A DNA stretch of 64,000 nt from positions 1,736,001 through 1,800,000 of the forward strand of contig NZ_CP108106.1 in NCBI RefSeq assembly GCF_041435195.1, in the 5' to 3' direction. The position numbers were made by a program, and so were the translations under genes. Numbering within the stretch: the first letter of the stretch is position 1; every line of letters starts with the position of its first letter. This stretch comes from Streptomyces sp. NBC_00224 (GTDB lineage: Bacteria > Actinomycetota > Actinomycetes > Streptomycetales > Streptomycetaceae). Below, piece by piece: positions 54,330 through 62,889 of the stretch. Under the pieces are notes generated by a model. The model searched no databases. It was not told where the DNA came from and saw only the letters and a program-made list of their open reading frames with translations.

Positions 54330-56606
54330 TCAGCGCGGATGCGGGAGCGCCGGTGCCAGTTCGTCGAGGAGTGCGGTGCGCTCCTCGGCGAAGACCGGGT
54401 CGGCCTGGTACTCCGAGTGGGCCAGGATCGGCGCGGGCAGCGGTTGCCGCTGTGTACGTCCGAAGGCGAGCGGGTCGAGCAGCGGGCCCCGGTCCACGTT
54501 CGTGCCGGGCAGCACCGGGCCGCCTATCGGGTCGGTGGCCCGCCACAGGTTGCGCCAGCAGCGCAGCTCCCGGTGGAGGGCGGTCAGTTCCGGGCGCCCG
54601 AAGTACGCGGGGAACCAGCGCCCGTACAGCCGCTCCAGGGGCGAGCCATAGGTGAGCAGCGCGACGCTGCGGCGGGTGTGGGCGGGCAGCTGCCACACGG
54701 CGGCGGCCGCCAGGACGCTGCCCTGGGAGTGGCCGGAGATGACGAGGCGGCCGCCGGTGCGCCCGGTCCAGGTGTTCATCCGCCAGGTGAGGTCCGGCAC
54801 GGCCCGCTCGGCGTAGCAGGGCGGGGCGAACGGATGGGCCGCGCGCGGCCAGAAGGTGCCCACGTCCCACAGGATGCCGATGGTGCGCCGGGCCGAGGCG
54901 TCCTTGTAGGCGCGCCGCCCCCAGGTGACGAAGAGCAGGAAGCCGAGGCCGGTGAACCAGGAGCCGAGCGCCTGGGCGGTGTCGGCGGCCGAGGCGACCG
55001 CGCCCGGCGCGTCGGCCGCCGCCCGCCCGGGCACCTGCCCGGTGGTCCACGAGCCCGCCAGCGCGCCCGCGCCGAGCAGCAGCGTGGCGGCGCCGACGAT
55101 GCCGAGGAAGGCGGGCGCGCGGTCGGTGAGCTGGGCCATCGCGCGGGCGGTGGCGATCCGCCGGGAGCGGGCGGCGTCCGGGGGCTCGCCCGGGTAGTCC
55201 GCGAGCAGCCCCGGCTCCTCGGCGCGCGCGGTGCGCCAGGTGCGCAACGCGAAGTAGGCGACGGCCGGTACGAGGAGCGCGAGCAGGGCCGGGATCACCG
55301 AGGCCTGCCAGCTGAGCAGCGGCGGCGGGCCGTGGAAGACGTCGGGGGCCTCGCCGGGCGTGCCGGAGCCGTCCAGCCAGTCGGCCACGCGCTGGGCGAC
55401 CCCGCCGGTCATCACTCCGCCGAGCGCGCACGCCAGGAGCGCGACGGCGGGGCCGCCGAGGCCGGACAGCGCGGTACGGGAGTCGTGCGCGCGGCGCCGC
55501 AGCAGGAGCGCGACCCCGGCGAGCAGGACGACCAGGACGCCCTGGGCGAGGGCGATGATCCCGAAGGTGCGGTCGCCGGGGAGCGTGGAGTGCGAGGCCC
55601 AGCCGGGCCGCTCCCACGACGCGTACACCATCGACAGGACGAGCACACCGAGGGCGGCGGCGGGCAGGAACGTGATGACGGCCCGGTCCAGGTGCTCGTC
55701 GAGGCGCGACTCGCTGCGGCCCCGGCCGCACACCACGCCCACCACAACGGCCGCCCCCGCGAGGAGAGTCGCCGTCAGGAGCCAGCCGACGACGTCGAGC
55801 GGGGTGCTCGCGGCGGACCGGTCGTGGCGGGCGGCGGCCCCGGTGACCGCCGCGGCGACGGTGAGGAACCCGGCGGCGGTGTGCGCGGCGCGCAGCCGGG
55901 CGACCAGGCGCCGCCCGTACCAGAAGCCGGGGCGGCTCAGAGCGGGCGCGTGCGGCTCGTCGTCGTCCCCGGCGGCGCCGAGCGGCTGCTGGGACTCGTA
56001 CGCGCTCCAGGTGCGGTTGGACAGGTACCAGAGCAGCCCGGTCAGGGCTGCGGGCACCAGCGCGGCCAGCGCCAGACGGCGGCCGGGCGGGCTCCACCAG
56101 CCGCCCCTCTCGGGCGAAAGGAAGCCGAGCCAGGACTTCCCGGCGGCGCAGCCCGCCGCGCCCGCGCACTGCCAGGCGGCCAGATCGAGCGCGACCTCGC
56201 AGGCGGCGGCGGTGAGCAGCACGGTCAGGCTGAGCGCGACGAGCCGCACGAGCACCCCGTAGAGCCGCACCGCGCGTGCGGAGTCCCGGGCGGGCGGGCG
56301 CATCCAGTGCGCGAGGTTGACCACCATGAACGGCAGGAGCAGCAGCCACAGGGCGCGGGCGCCGTTGCCGGAGGTGAGATTGGCCCAGCAGTACGCCTCG
56401 GGCACGGGCCGGTCGCGGTAGCGCTCGGGGTGGTCCTCGGCGTCGGCGTCCTCGGTGCGGCGGTGGACGGCGGCGGTCTCGTCCCCGGTGACCCGGACCG
56501 TACGCGGGTCGTCGAGCATGGACTGCGGGGTGGCACCACCGACGCCGTGGACGAGCAGTTCGAGCGCGGGCCCGCCGTCGTCGGCGGCCGGTGTGGCACG
56601 GGACAC
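54330..56606 (-). CDS. Polytopic membrane protein with lipase-like domain
   Basis: A 758-residue protein. It starts with a short soluble segment (ALELLVHGVGGATPQSML, the oxyanion-hole LVHGVGG pattern of alpha/beta hydrolases). About ten membrane spans interrupt it (100-560), and the hydrolase resumes with LVISGHSQGSVLAAAAVWQLP (nucleophile Ser) and LLTYGSPLERLYGRWFPAYF near the C-terminus. So the hydrolase fold appears split by an inserted membrane domain. Function is unknown; a membrane lipid or ester hydrolase is possible. GTG start at 56606. Confidence 0.78.
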   Translation of the reverse strand: MSRATPAADDGGPALELLVHGVGGATPQSMLDDPRTVRVTGDETAAVHRRTEDADAEDHPERYRDRPVPEAYCWANLTSGNGARALWLLLLPFMVVNLAHWMRPPARDSARAVRLYGVLVRLVALSLTVLLTAAACEVALDLAAWQCAGAAGCAAGKSWLGFLSPERGGWWSPPGRRLALAALVPAALTGLLWYLSNRTWSAYESQQPLGAAGDDDEPHAPALSRPGFWYGRRLVARLRAAHTAAGFLTVAAAVTGAAARHDRSAASTPLDVVGWLLTATLLAGAAVVVGVVCGRGRSESRLDEHLDRAVITFLPAAALGVLVLSMVYASWERPGWASHSTLPGDRTFGIIALAQGVLVVLLAGVALLLRRRAHDSRTALSGLGGPAVALLACALGGVMTGGVAQRVADWLDGSGTPGEAPDVFHGPPPLLSWQASVIPALLALLVPAVAYFALRTWRTARAEEPGLLADYPGEPPDAARSRRIATARAMAQLTDRAPAFLGIVGAATLLLGAGALAGSWTTGQVPGRAAADAPGAVASAADTAQALGSWFTGLGFLLFVTWGRRAYKDASARRTIGILWDVGTFWPRAAHPFAPPCYAERAVPDLTWRMNTWTGRTGGRLVISGHSQGSVLAAAAVWQLPAHTRRSVALLTYGSPLERLYGRWFPAYFGRPELTALHRELRCWRNLWRATDPIGGPVLPGTNVDRGPLLDPLAFGRTQRQPLPAPILAHSEYQADPVFAEERTALLDELAPALPHPR

Positions 56607-56809
56607 TTCTGTGACTCGCTCTCATGGTGGGAGGATCGGCGGCGGGACACGGCGGGGGCTGTCGTGCGGATCGCGGATCGTGCGGGTCGGGCGTCGTTCG
56701 GGGGCCGGGGGACCTCGGCGCGAAGGCCTCGGCGTGCGGGTTCTTCAGGATCTCGGATCGGCGGCCGGAGTGCGGTGTCCTCACGGAATCTCCCCGTGAC
56801 AGGATTCGG

Positions 56810-56860
56810 ATGTACGGCGACGACATGTACGGCGACGCGGAAGGACCGACCCGGCAGTGA
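56810..56860 (+). other. 16-codon leader-like ORF with internal repeat
   Basis: The frame MYGDDMYGDAEGPTRQ contains two copies of ATGTACGGCGACG (56810-56822 and 56825-56837) and ends in a GTGA overlap with the DeoR gene start. It could be a translated leader coupling DeoR synthesis, or simply a chance duplication upstream of the gene. There is no strong ribosome-binding site. Confidence 0.3.
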
Positions 56861-57717
56861 CCGACAACCAGAACCTGCTCGCGGAGCAGCGTCGCGCCCT
56901 GATCCTCGACGAGGTCAGACGGCGTGGCGGTGTCCGGGTCAACGAGCTCACCCGGAAGCTCAATGTCTCGGACATGACGGTGCGCCGGGACCTGGACGCG
57001 CTGGCCCGGCAGGGCGTGATCGAGAAGGTGCACGGCGGCGCGGTGCCGGTGGTCGAGGCCTCCACGCACGAGCCCGGCTTCGAGGCCAAGTCGGGCCTGG
57101 AGCTGAGCGCCAAGGAGGACATCGCGCGCGCGGCGGCCGCGATGGCCGTGCCGGGCAGCGCCATCGCGCTCTCGGGCGGTACGACGACGTACGCCCTGGC
57201 GCACCGGCTCCTCGACGTGCCGGATCTGACGGTGGTGACCAACTCGGTGCGGGTCGCGGACGTCTTCCACGCGGCACAGCGGGCCGCGGGCAACGGCGGG
57301 AACCGGCCGGGGGCGGCGACCGTGGTGCTCACCGGCGGGGTGCGCACCCCGTCGGACTCGCTGGTGGGGCCGGTGGCGGACCAGGCGATCCGCTCGCTCC
57401 ACTTCGACGTGCTCTTCCTCGGGGTGCACGGCATCTCGGTGGAGGCGGGTCTCTCCACGCCGAACCTGGCGGAGGCGGAGACCAACCGCCGGTTCGTGCA
57501 GTCCGCGCGGCGGGTCGTGGTGGTCGCGGACCACACCAAGTGGGGGACGGTGGGGCTGAGTTCGTTCGCCTCGCTGGACGAGGTGCACACGCTGGTGACG
57601 GACTCGGGGCTCTCCGACGCCGCGCGCGAGGAGATGGCCGAGCATCTGCCGGGGCTGCTGGTCGCGGGCGAGGACGACTCGGCCGAGGTGGACGCGGCCC
57701 CCGCCGAAGACATCTGA
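56857..57717 (+). CDS. DeoR/GlpR-family transcriptional regulator
   Basis: A 286-residue sugar-metabolism repressor. The N-terminal DeoR helix-turn-helix is classic (RRALILDEVRRRGGVRVNELTRKLNVSDMTVRRDLDALARQGVIEKVHGGAV). The effector domain is of the ribose-5-phosphate-isomerase type, with LSGGTTTYALAHRL and VLTGGV, then HFDVLFLGVHGISVEAGLSTPN and VVVADHTKWG. Such proteins sense a phosphorylated sugar. No obvious sugar operon is adjacent, so the target is unclear. GTG start. Confidence 0.93.
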   Translation: MTDNQNLLAEQRRALILDEVRRRGGVRVNELTRKLNVSDMTVRRDLDALARQGVIEKVHGGAVPVVEASTHEPGFEAKSGLELSAKEDIARAAAAMAVPGSAIALSGGTTTYALAHRLLDVPDLTVVTNSVRVADVFHAAQRAAGNGGNRPGAATVVLTGGVRTPSDSLVGPVADQAIRSLHFDVLFLGVHGISVEAGLSTPNLAEAETNRRFVQSARRVVVVADHTKWGTVGLSSFASLDEVHTLVTDSGLSDAAREEMAEHLPGLLVAGEDDSAEVDAAPAEDI

Positions 57718-57795
57718 CGGACCGCCAGTTAAGGTGTGCGGGCTCGCTGTTGACCGCTCGTGCCCGTCCACACCGATCGCTGGAGGTGCGACCCG

Positions 57796-58290
57796 ATGGC
57801 TCGCCGACTCCGTCCCGTGGAGCTCGACTTCGTCGAGACCGCTCCGCTGCGCCTGGTCTTCGCCGCCGACGCGGCCGCCCCGGCGGACGCCCTCTACCGC
57901 GCGCTTGCCGTCGAGACCGACACCTGGCCCGAGTGGTTCGCGGCCGTGACGCACTCGCGGGCCACCGACGGCGGCCGGGAGATCCGGCTGAGGGGCGGCA
58001 CCCGGTTCGAGGAGACGGTGATGGCCGCCGAGCCCTCCGCGCGCTACGCCTACCGGGTCGACGTCACCAACGCCCCCGGCCCGCACGCCCTGTTGGAGGA
58101 GTGGCGGCTCACCCCGACCGCCGAGGGCACCCGGGTGCAGTGGACCTTCGCGGCCGCGGGCGGCGCGCCCTTCCGGTTCGCGCTGCGGCTGGGCCGGCCG
58201 GGCCTGGGCCGGGCGTTCCGCGACGCGGTGACGGCGCTCGACCGCCGACTGACCGCGCCCGACGGCGGGCCGACGGCAGCGGCGTCCTAG
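57796..58290 (+). CDS. SRPBCC-family (START-like) protein
   Basis: A 164-residue polyketide-cyclase-2/SRPBCC protein with a helix-grip hydrophobic pocket. The pattern APADALYRALAVETDTWPEWFAAVTHSRA, then GTRFEETVMAAEPSARYAYRV, EEWRLTPTAEGTRVQWTFAA and FRDAVTALDRRL is typical. Probably binds a lipid or aromatic ligand; no catalytic residues can be inferred. The ATG at 57796 is preceded by GGAGGTG; a frame starting 36 bp earlier is unlikely. Confidence 0.85.
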   Translation: MARRLRPVELDFVETAPLRLVFAADAAAPADALYRALAVETDTWPEWFAAVTHSRATDGGREIRLRGGTRFEETVMAAEPSARYAYRVDVTNAPGPHALLEEWRLTPTAEGTRVQWTFAAAGGAPFRFALRLGRPGLGRAFRDAVTALDRRLTAPDGGPTAAAS

Positions 58291-58386
58291 GGCCTGTCCG
58301 GTCCATCCGACCCGTCAGGCCTCGCCGCACCCGTGCCATCCGGCCCGACTGGCCGCTTCCAGCCGTAGGCCTCCCGGCCGACCGTC

Positions 58387-59484
58387 CTAGTCCGGCCACA
58401 CTCCGTTGGCCAGGAACGCGTCGATCGCCGCCGTGTACGGCGCGATGTCCAGGCCCTGTTCGGCCAGCCAGTCGTCGGAGTAGTACTTGTCGAGGTAGCG
58501 GTCGCCCGGGTCGCAGAGCAGGGTGACGACGCTGCCGGTGCGCCCGGCGGCCACCATCTCGGAGATGATCTTCAGGGCGGACCACAGGCCGGTGCCGGTG
58601 GAGCCGCCCGCCTTGCGGCCGATGGCCGCTTCGAGGGCGCGCACGGCCGCGACGCTCGCCGCGTCCGGGACCTTCATCATCCGGTCGATGGCGCCGGGCA
58701 GGAAGCTCGGCTCCATCCGGGGCCGCCCGATGCCCTCGATGCGCGAGCCGCAGTCGCTGGTGGCGAGCGCGTCGCCACGGGTCCAGCCGTCGAAGAAACA
58801 GGAGTTCTCCGGGTCGGGGACGCAGATGCGCGTGTCGTACTGCATGTAGTGCACATAGCGGGCGATGGTCGCCGAGGTGCCGCCGGTCCCGGCGGTGGCG
58901 ACGATCCAGGCGGGCTCCGGGTAGCGCTCCAGCTTCAGCTGCTGGTAAATCGATTCTGCGATGTTGTTGTTGCCGCGCCAGTCGGTGGCCCGCTCCGCGT
59001 ACGTGAACTGGTCCATGTAGTGGCCGCCGGTCTCGTCGGCGAGCGCGGCGGACTCCTCGTACATCTTCATCGAGTCGTCCACGAAGTGGCACTGGCCGCC
59101 GTGGAATTCGATCAGGCGGCACTTCTCGGGGCTGGTGGTGCGCGGCATGACGGCGATGAACGGCACGCCGATGAGCTTGGCGAAGTACGCCTCGGAGACG
59201 GCGGTCGAGCCGCTGGACGCCTCGATGACCGGCTTGCCGGGACGGATCCAGCCGTTGCACAGCCCGTACAGGAAGAGCGAGCGGGCGAGCCGGTGCTTGA
59301 GGCTGCCGGTGGGGTGGGTGGACTCGTCCTTGAGGTACAGGTCGATGCCCCACCGCTCGGGCAGCGGGAAGCGCAGCAGATGCGTGTCGGCGGAGCGGTT
59401 GGCGTCGGCCTGGACCTTGCGCACGGCGTCCTTGAGCCACGCCCGGTAGGCCGCGTCACTGCGGTCCACGTCGATGGTCTCCAT
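58387..59484 (-). CDS. cds1: Cds1-type PLP-dependent L-cysteine desulfhydrase
   Basis: A 365-residue PLP enzyme of the cysteine-synthase fold (fold type II). The cofactor lysine is in [11 protein letters not shown] near residue 64. The phosphate loop appears as [12 protein letters not shown], and [16 protein letters not shown] binds PLP phosphate. Length and motifs match the M. tuberculosis Rv3684 (Cds1) group, which degrades cysteine to sulfide, pyruvate and ammonia. ATG at 59484 has GGAGGAG four bases upstream. Divergent from the small gene at 59770. Confidence 0.88.
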   Translation of the reverse strand: METIDVDRSDAAYRAWLKDAVRKVQADANRSADTHLLRFPLPERWGIDLYLKDESTHPTGSLKHRLARSLFLYGLCNGWIRPGKPVIEASSGSTAVSEAYFAKLIGVPFIAVMPRTTSPEKCRLIEFHGGQCHFVDDSMKMYEESAALADETGGHYMDQFTYAERATDWRGNNNIAESIYQQLKLERYPEPAWIVATAGTGGTSATIARYVHYMQYDTRICVPDPENSCFFDGWTRGDALATSDCGSRIEGIGRPRMEPSFLPGAIDRMMKVPDAASVAAVRALEAAIGRKAGGSTGTGLWSALKIISEMVAAGRTGSVVTLLCDPGDRYLDKYYSDDWLAEQGLDIAPYTAAIDAFLANGVWPD

Positions 59485-59769
59485 GCCACTCCTCCATGTC
59501 TCGGGTGCCCCGGGGACGAGGGCGCCCGGGCTGGAAATGTCGTGAAGCGTGTCGCCGAAGTCGGCTGGAAACGCACGGCTCCGTCACTTGACAATACCGC
59601 CCTCACCTGCACAAACCTTCCCTTTGAGGATCCATAGGGGTGGCTTGTGGGACGCCGGTGAAGCGGCGTACGGCGGCGGGTGACGGCCGATCCTCCGCGC
59701 GCCCTGGTGTCTACGGCCATCGTTGTGCAGACTGCCCAGCAGGAACGGTACGAAGGGGGCACAGCGGCC

Positions 59770-60096
59770 ATGACCGAGCCCGAGTTCAGCGCCAGGGGTG
59801 TGCGGATCGAACGCTGGACGCGTTCGCTGACCAGGGCGGGACAAGTCCTGATCAAGGACGGTCGGCTCGCCCTGCTCACCAGCAGCGGGCGGGAGATCGA
59901 CAGCGCGCCGCTGCGTGCGGTGAGCGCGGGCAAGCCGCTGCTGCCGTGGACAGCCAAGGCCGACCGGACCGTGGCCAGGCTCAACGGCCACCGGTACCGG
60001 CTGACCATGGGCCAGCAGAGCGGCAGGCCGCGCGGAGCGGAGCTCGCCCAGCGCTTCCTGCAGGCGGTGCGCCCGGTGGGTGAACCGCGCGACTGA
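59770..60096 (+). CDS. Small conserved hypothetical protein
   Basis: A 108-residue basic protein starting MTEPEFSARGVRIERWTRSL. The alternating pattern VLIKDGRLALLTSSGREIDSAPL, KADRTVARLNGHRYRLTMG suggests a compact beta domain, and GAELAQRFLQAVRPV a closing helix. It has no signal peptide or membrane span. I do not recognise a family; codon bias supports a real gene. The ribosome-binding site (AAGGGGG) is somewhat far from the ATG. Confidence 0.7.
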   Translation: MTEPEFSARGVRIERWTRSLTRAGQVLIKDGRLALLTSSGREIDSAPLRAVSAGKPLLPWTAKADRTVARLNGHRYRLTMGQQSGRPRGAELAQRFLQAVRPVGEPRD

Positions 60097-60240
60097 GGGG
60101 CTGATGGGGCGCGAGTTGCGGAGCGCCGACCCCTGCGCCACCCTGGTCTCACATCACTGAGGGTTTACCGGCGGTCACGCTGCGATCCAGCCCGCCGGAC
60201 CAGAAAGCTTCTTCCGGACCTCAATCGGGGAGTCGCAGCC

Positions 60241-60792
60241 GTGATCAGCCAGTCCAGCAGGCATTGCACGGTGGAGCTCCAAGCCCTGCCGTCGCGGATC
60301 GGGCAAGTCCGCAGAATCGTTTCAGCGCAGTTGCGTTACTGGCATCTCGATCCTCTTATCGACGAGGCGGCGCTGGGCGTCACCGAGTTGCTGACCAATG
60401 TCCACCGGCACGCCCAGCCGGACAAGATCTGCACCGTGGAGATCGAGCTGTTGCGCGACCGGCTCACGGTGTCCGTCCACGACCACGACCCGCGCATGCC
60501 CACGGTGCGCAGCGCCGACCCCTTCGCCACCAACGGCCGCGGACTCGCGATGATCGCGGCGGTCAGCGAGAGCTGGGGGGTGCGTCCGCAGGGCGCCTCG
60601 GGCAAGACCGTGTGGTTCACGCTCCCCGCGCCGCCGCCCGCGGTCGGGCTGCCGCCCCGCCCGGCGTACGGGACGAAGACGGCCGCTCCCCCGGCGACCG
60701 GCCCCTGCCTGCGCAAACGGCCCGCCCTGGTGCTCGCCGAGGGCCTGGCGGGCCATCCGCGCACTCCCGCCCGGCTGCCCGCGGTGGGCTGA
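60241..60792 (+). CDS. Anti-sigma-factor-like ATP-binding (HATPase_c) protein
   Basis: A 183-residue GHKL ATPase resembling SpoIIAB/RsbW-type serine kinases, abundant in Streptomyces. The N box is ELLTNVHRHA (Asn), the G1-type segment SVHDHDPRMPTV follows, and the G2-like GRGLAMIAAVSESWG is clear. The last 60 residues are Pro-rich and disordered. Such proteins phosphorylate anti-anti-sigma factors or act as stand-alone regulators; no cognate sigma gene is adjacent. GTG start behind GGGGAG. Confidence 0.9.
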   Translation: MISQSSRHCTVELQALPSRIGQVRRIVSAQLRYWHLDPLIDEAALGVTELLTNVHRHAQPDKICTVEIELLRDRLTVSVHDHDPRMPTVRSADPFATNGRGLAMIAAVSESWGVRPQGASGKTVWFTLPAPPPAVGLPPRPAYGTKTAAPPATGPCLRKRPALVLAEGLAGHPRTPARLPAVG

Positions 60793-60834
60793 CCGGGCGG
60801 GGCGGCCGGGCGGGACCGCTCCGCAGTGCGGTGG

Positions 60835-61140
60835 TCATTCCGTACCGCCCTTGCGGCGGCCGAACTCCTCGTCCAGGACGGAGAGCCGGCGCCAGTACTC
60901 GTCCTCGTCGATCTCACCGGCGGCGAAGCGGCGGCCGAGCACGGCGAGCGGCGAGCGCTCGTCGAGCGGGGGGCGGCCGTCGTAGGACCGGGGGTCGGCG
61001 AAGGGCGGGCGCCAGGGGCCGCGCCGTCCGCGCCACACCGTGCGGCGCAGCAGGGTCACGACCGTGAAGATCACGGCCGCCCAGATCACCGGGAAGAACA
61101 GGATCCAGGGTCCGGGTCCGTCGTAGGCCAGTGTGTTCAT
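60835..61140 (-). CDS. Small membrane protein with SHOCT domain
   Basis: A 101-residue protein. One span (GPWILFFPVIWAAVIFTVVTLL) is followed by a basic WRGRRGPWRPPF loop. A C-terminal SHOCT-type motif follows (PLAVLGRRFAAGEIDEDEYWRRLSVLDEEF), a short oligomerisation helix pair common at the ends of bacterial membrane proteins. Function is unknown. ATG at 61140 has GAGGAG nine bases upstream. Confidence 0.85.
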   Translation of the reverse strand: MNTLAYDGPGPWILFFPVIWAAVIFTVVTLLRRTVWRGRRGPWRPPFADPRSYDGRPPLDERSPLAVLGRRFAAGEIDEDEYWRRLSVLDEEFGRRKGGTE

Positions 61141-61282
61141 CGTGCTCAGCTCCTCGGTCGGGGGTGGGTCTCGTGGTGCTTTCGAGACTGCCGCCGAGGG
61201 GTGGCCCGGGTCGTCGTACAGCCAGCGGCACCTGCCGTACCTCCCGGGGAGTAGATCGGGCGCGGACGACTGCTCTCGCTTC

Positions 61283-61302
61283 TGTACCTACTAGTATGTA
61301 CA
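61283..61302. promoter_or_regulatory. 20-bp TetR operator
   Basis: TGTACcTACTAGTAtGTACA is palindromic apart from one symmetric mismatched pair and ends 9 bp before the TetR start codon. Position and symmetry fit autorepression of the TetR-cupin-DUF4865-PTE operon. AT-rich TAGTATGT within it may include the -10 box. Confidence 0.75.
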
Positions 61303-61311
61303 GTACGGGGT

Positions 61312-61875
61312 ATGAGCACCCCCGAGCGTCTGATCGAGGCCACCCGCGAGCTGCTGTGGGAGCGGGGCTACGTCGGCACCAGCCCCAAGGCGATCCAGCA
61401 GCAGGCGGGCGCGGGCCAGGGCAGCATGTACCACCACTTCGCGGGCAAGCCTGACCTGGCGCTCGCCGCCATCCGGCGCACCGCCGACGAGCTGCGCGCG
61501 AGCGCCGAGGCCTCCTTCGGGGGCGAGGGCACGGCGTACGAACGGATCCGCGGCTATCTGCTGCGCGAGCGTGACGTCCTGCGCGGCTGCCCGGTGGGCC
61601 GGCTGACCATGGACCCGGACATCATCGCCAGCGAGGAACTGCGCGCGCCCGTCACCGAGACGATCGACTGGCTGCGCGGACAGCTCGCGCGGATCGTCCA
61701 AGAAGGCCTGGACGCGGGCGAGTTCAGCGCTCCCCTGGTGCCCGAGGAGATCGCGGCGACGGTGGTCGCGACCGTCCAGGGCGGCTACGTCCTGGCCCGC
61801 GCGTCCGGCTCGCCCGCCGCCTTCGACGCGGGCGTCCGCGGCCTGCTCGCCCTGCTCGCGCCCCGCACCCCCTGA
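61312..61875 (+). CDS. TetR/AcrR-family repressor
   Basis: A 187-residue TetR regulator. The N-terminal helix-turn-helix is ERLIEATRELLWERGYVGTSPKAIQQQAGAGQGSMYHHFAGKPDL. The C-terminal ligand domain includes LRGCPVGRLTMDPDI and LRGQLARIVQEGLDAGEF, the pattern of the LmrA/YxaF-like TetR_C group. The operator at 61283-61302 directly precedes its start, so it likely represses itself and the downstream cupin, DUF4865 and phosphotriesterase genes. Confidence 0.93.
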   Translation: MSTPERLIEATRELLWERGYVGTSPKAIQQQAGAGQGSMYHHFAGKPDLALAAIRRTADELRASAEASFGGEGTAYERIRGYLLRERDVLRGCPVGRLTMDPDIIASEELRAPVTETIDWLRGQLARIVQEGLDAGEFSAPLVPEEIAATVVATVQGGYVLARASGSPAAFDAGVRGLLALLAPRTP

Positions 61876-61904
61876 CCACCACCACCCGCCCAGGAGCGCC
61901 CACC

Positions 61905-62309
61905 ATGCACGTCACCCGTCAGCGTCCCGCCAGTGTGCGGGGTCCGGCCGAGCACTTCACGGGCACGGTCTGGCTCGACGAGATCGCCGTTCCCCCGTCC
62001 CCGTCCCGGCTGCGGATGTTCAGCGTCCACTTCACCCCCGGCGCCCACACCGCCTGGCACCGCCACCCGCACGGCCAGGTCCTCCACGTGACCGAGGGCG
62101 AGGGCCTGGTGCAGCGCAGGGGCGGCCCCGTCGAGCCGATCCGGGCGGGTGACACCGTCTGGATCGAACCGGACGAATGGCACTGGCACGGCGCCGGGCC
62201 GCACACGTTCATGACCCATCTCGCGGTCGTCGAGGCGGCACAGGACGGCACCGCGGTCGACTGGGACCGCCATGTCGCCGCCGACGCCTACCCGTCGTCC
62301 ACTGCCTGA
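61905..62309 (+). CDS. Cupin-domain protein
   Basis: A 134-residue single cupin. The two cupin metal motifs are present: HTAWHRHPHGQVLHVTEGEGLVQ (His, His, then Glu) and DTVWIEPDEWHWHGA. Metal-dependent oxygenase, isomerase or binding roles are all possible. It starts 29 bp after the TetR gene with AGGAG, and is cotranscribed with DUF4865 and phosphotriesterase genes. Homologues of this size in TetR operons often act on small carbonyl compounds, but this is inference. Confidence 0.88.
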   Translation: MHVTRQRPASVRGPAEHFTGTVWLDEIAVPPSPSRLRMFSVHFTPGAHTAWHRHPHGQVLHVTEGEGLVQRRGGPVEPIRAGDTVWIEPDEWHWHGAGPHTFMTHLAVVEAAQDGTAVDWDRHVAADAYPSSTA

Positions 62310-62319
62310 GGAGTACGCC

Positions 62320-62889
62320 GTGCACGCCCTGCAGTACGAGATCACCCTGCCCGCCGACTACGACATGGACATCATCCGCACCCGCGTCGCCACCCGCGGC
62401 CATCTCCTCGACGGCTTCCCCGGCCTCGGCCTCAAGGCGTATCTGATCCGCGAGCGCGGCGCGGGCTCGCCGGTGAACGCCTATGCGCCCTTCTACCTCT
62501 GGAACACACCCGAGGGCATGAACTCCTTCCTCTGGGGCCCGGGTTTCCAGGGCATCGTGGACGACTTCGGCCGTCCGGAGGTCCAGCACTGGATGGGCCT
62601 CTCGTACGAGGAGGGGACGGCGGCCGGGGCCGTACCGGTCTCCGCGACGCGCGAGCGCCTCGCGATACCGGACGGTGTACGGCCCGCCGACTTCGTGGCC
62701 GAGCAGCTGGGGCGGGCGGCCGCCCCGGGGACGGTGGCGAGCGCGCTGGCCGTCGACCCCCGCCGCTGGGAGCTGCTGCGCTTCACGCTCTGGGAGCAGG
62801 AGGCCCCGCAGGCGCCCGGCGACCGCTTCCAGGTGCTGCACGTGTCGGCGCCGGAGCGCGGCGAGCTGACCCGGGGACGGCACTGGTGA
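62320..62889 (+). CDS. DUF4865-family protein
   Basis: A 189-residue protein of DUF4865, recognised by the opening MHALQYEITLPADYDMDIIRTRV, LLDGFPGLGLKAYLIRERG, NAYAPFYLWNTPEGMNSFLWG and FQGIVDDFGRP. It resembles a ferredoxin-like monooxygenase fold, but biochemical function is not known. GTG start at 62320 with TGAGGAG. It overlaps the phosphotriesterase gene by 4 bp. Confidence 0.85.
   Translation: MHALQYEITLPADYDMDIIRTRVATRGHLLDGFPGLGLKAYLIRERGAGSPVNAYAPFYLWNTPEGMNSFLWGPGFQGIVDDFGRPEVQHWMGLSYEEGTAAGAVPVSATRERLAIPDGVRPADFVAEQLGRAAAPGTVASALAVDPRRWELLRFTLWEQEAPQAPGDRFQVLHVSAPERGELTRGRHW

Noticed and set aside
54022..58526. Very long open frames on both strands (over 1300 codons) across the membrane-hydrolase and DeoR region
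   Set aside because: They cross several well-supported genes in the wrong frame and have low-complexity Arg/Gly/Pro composition. High GC removes stop codons from alternative frames.
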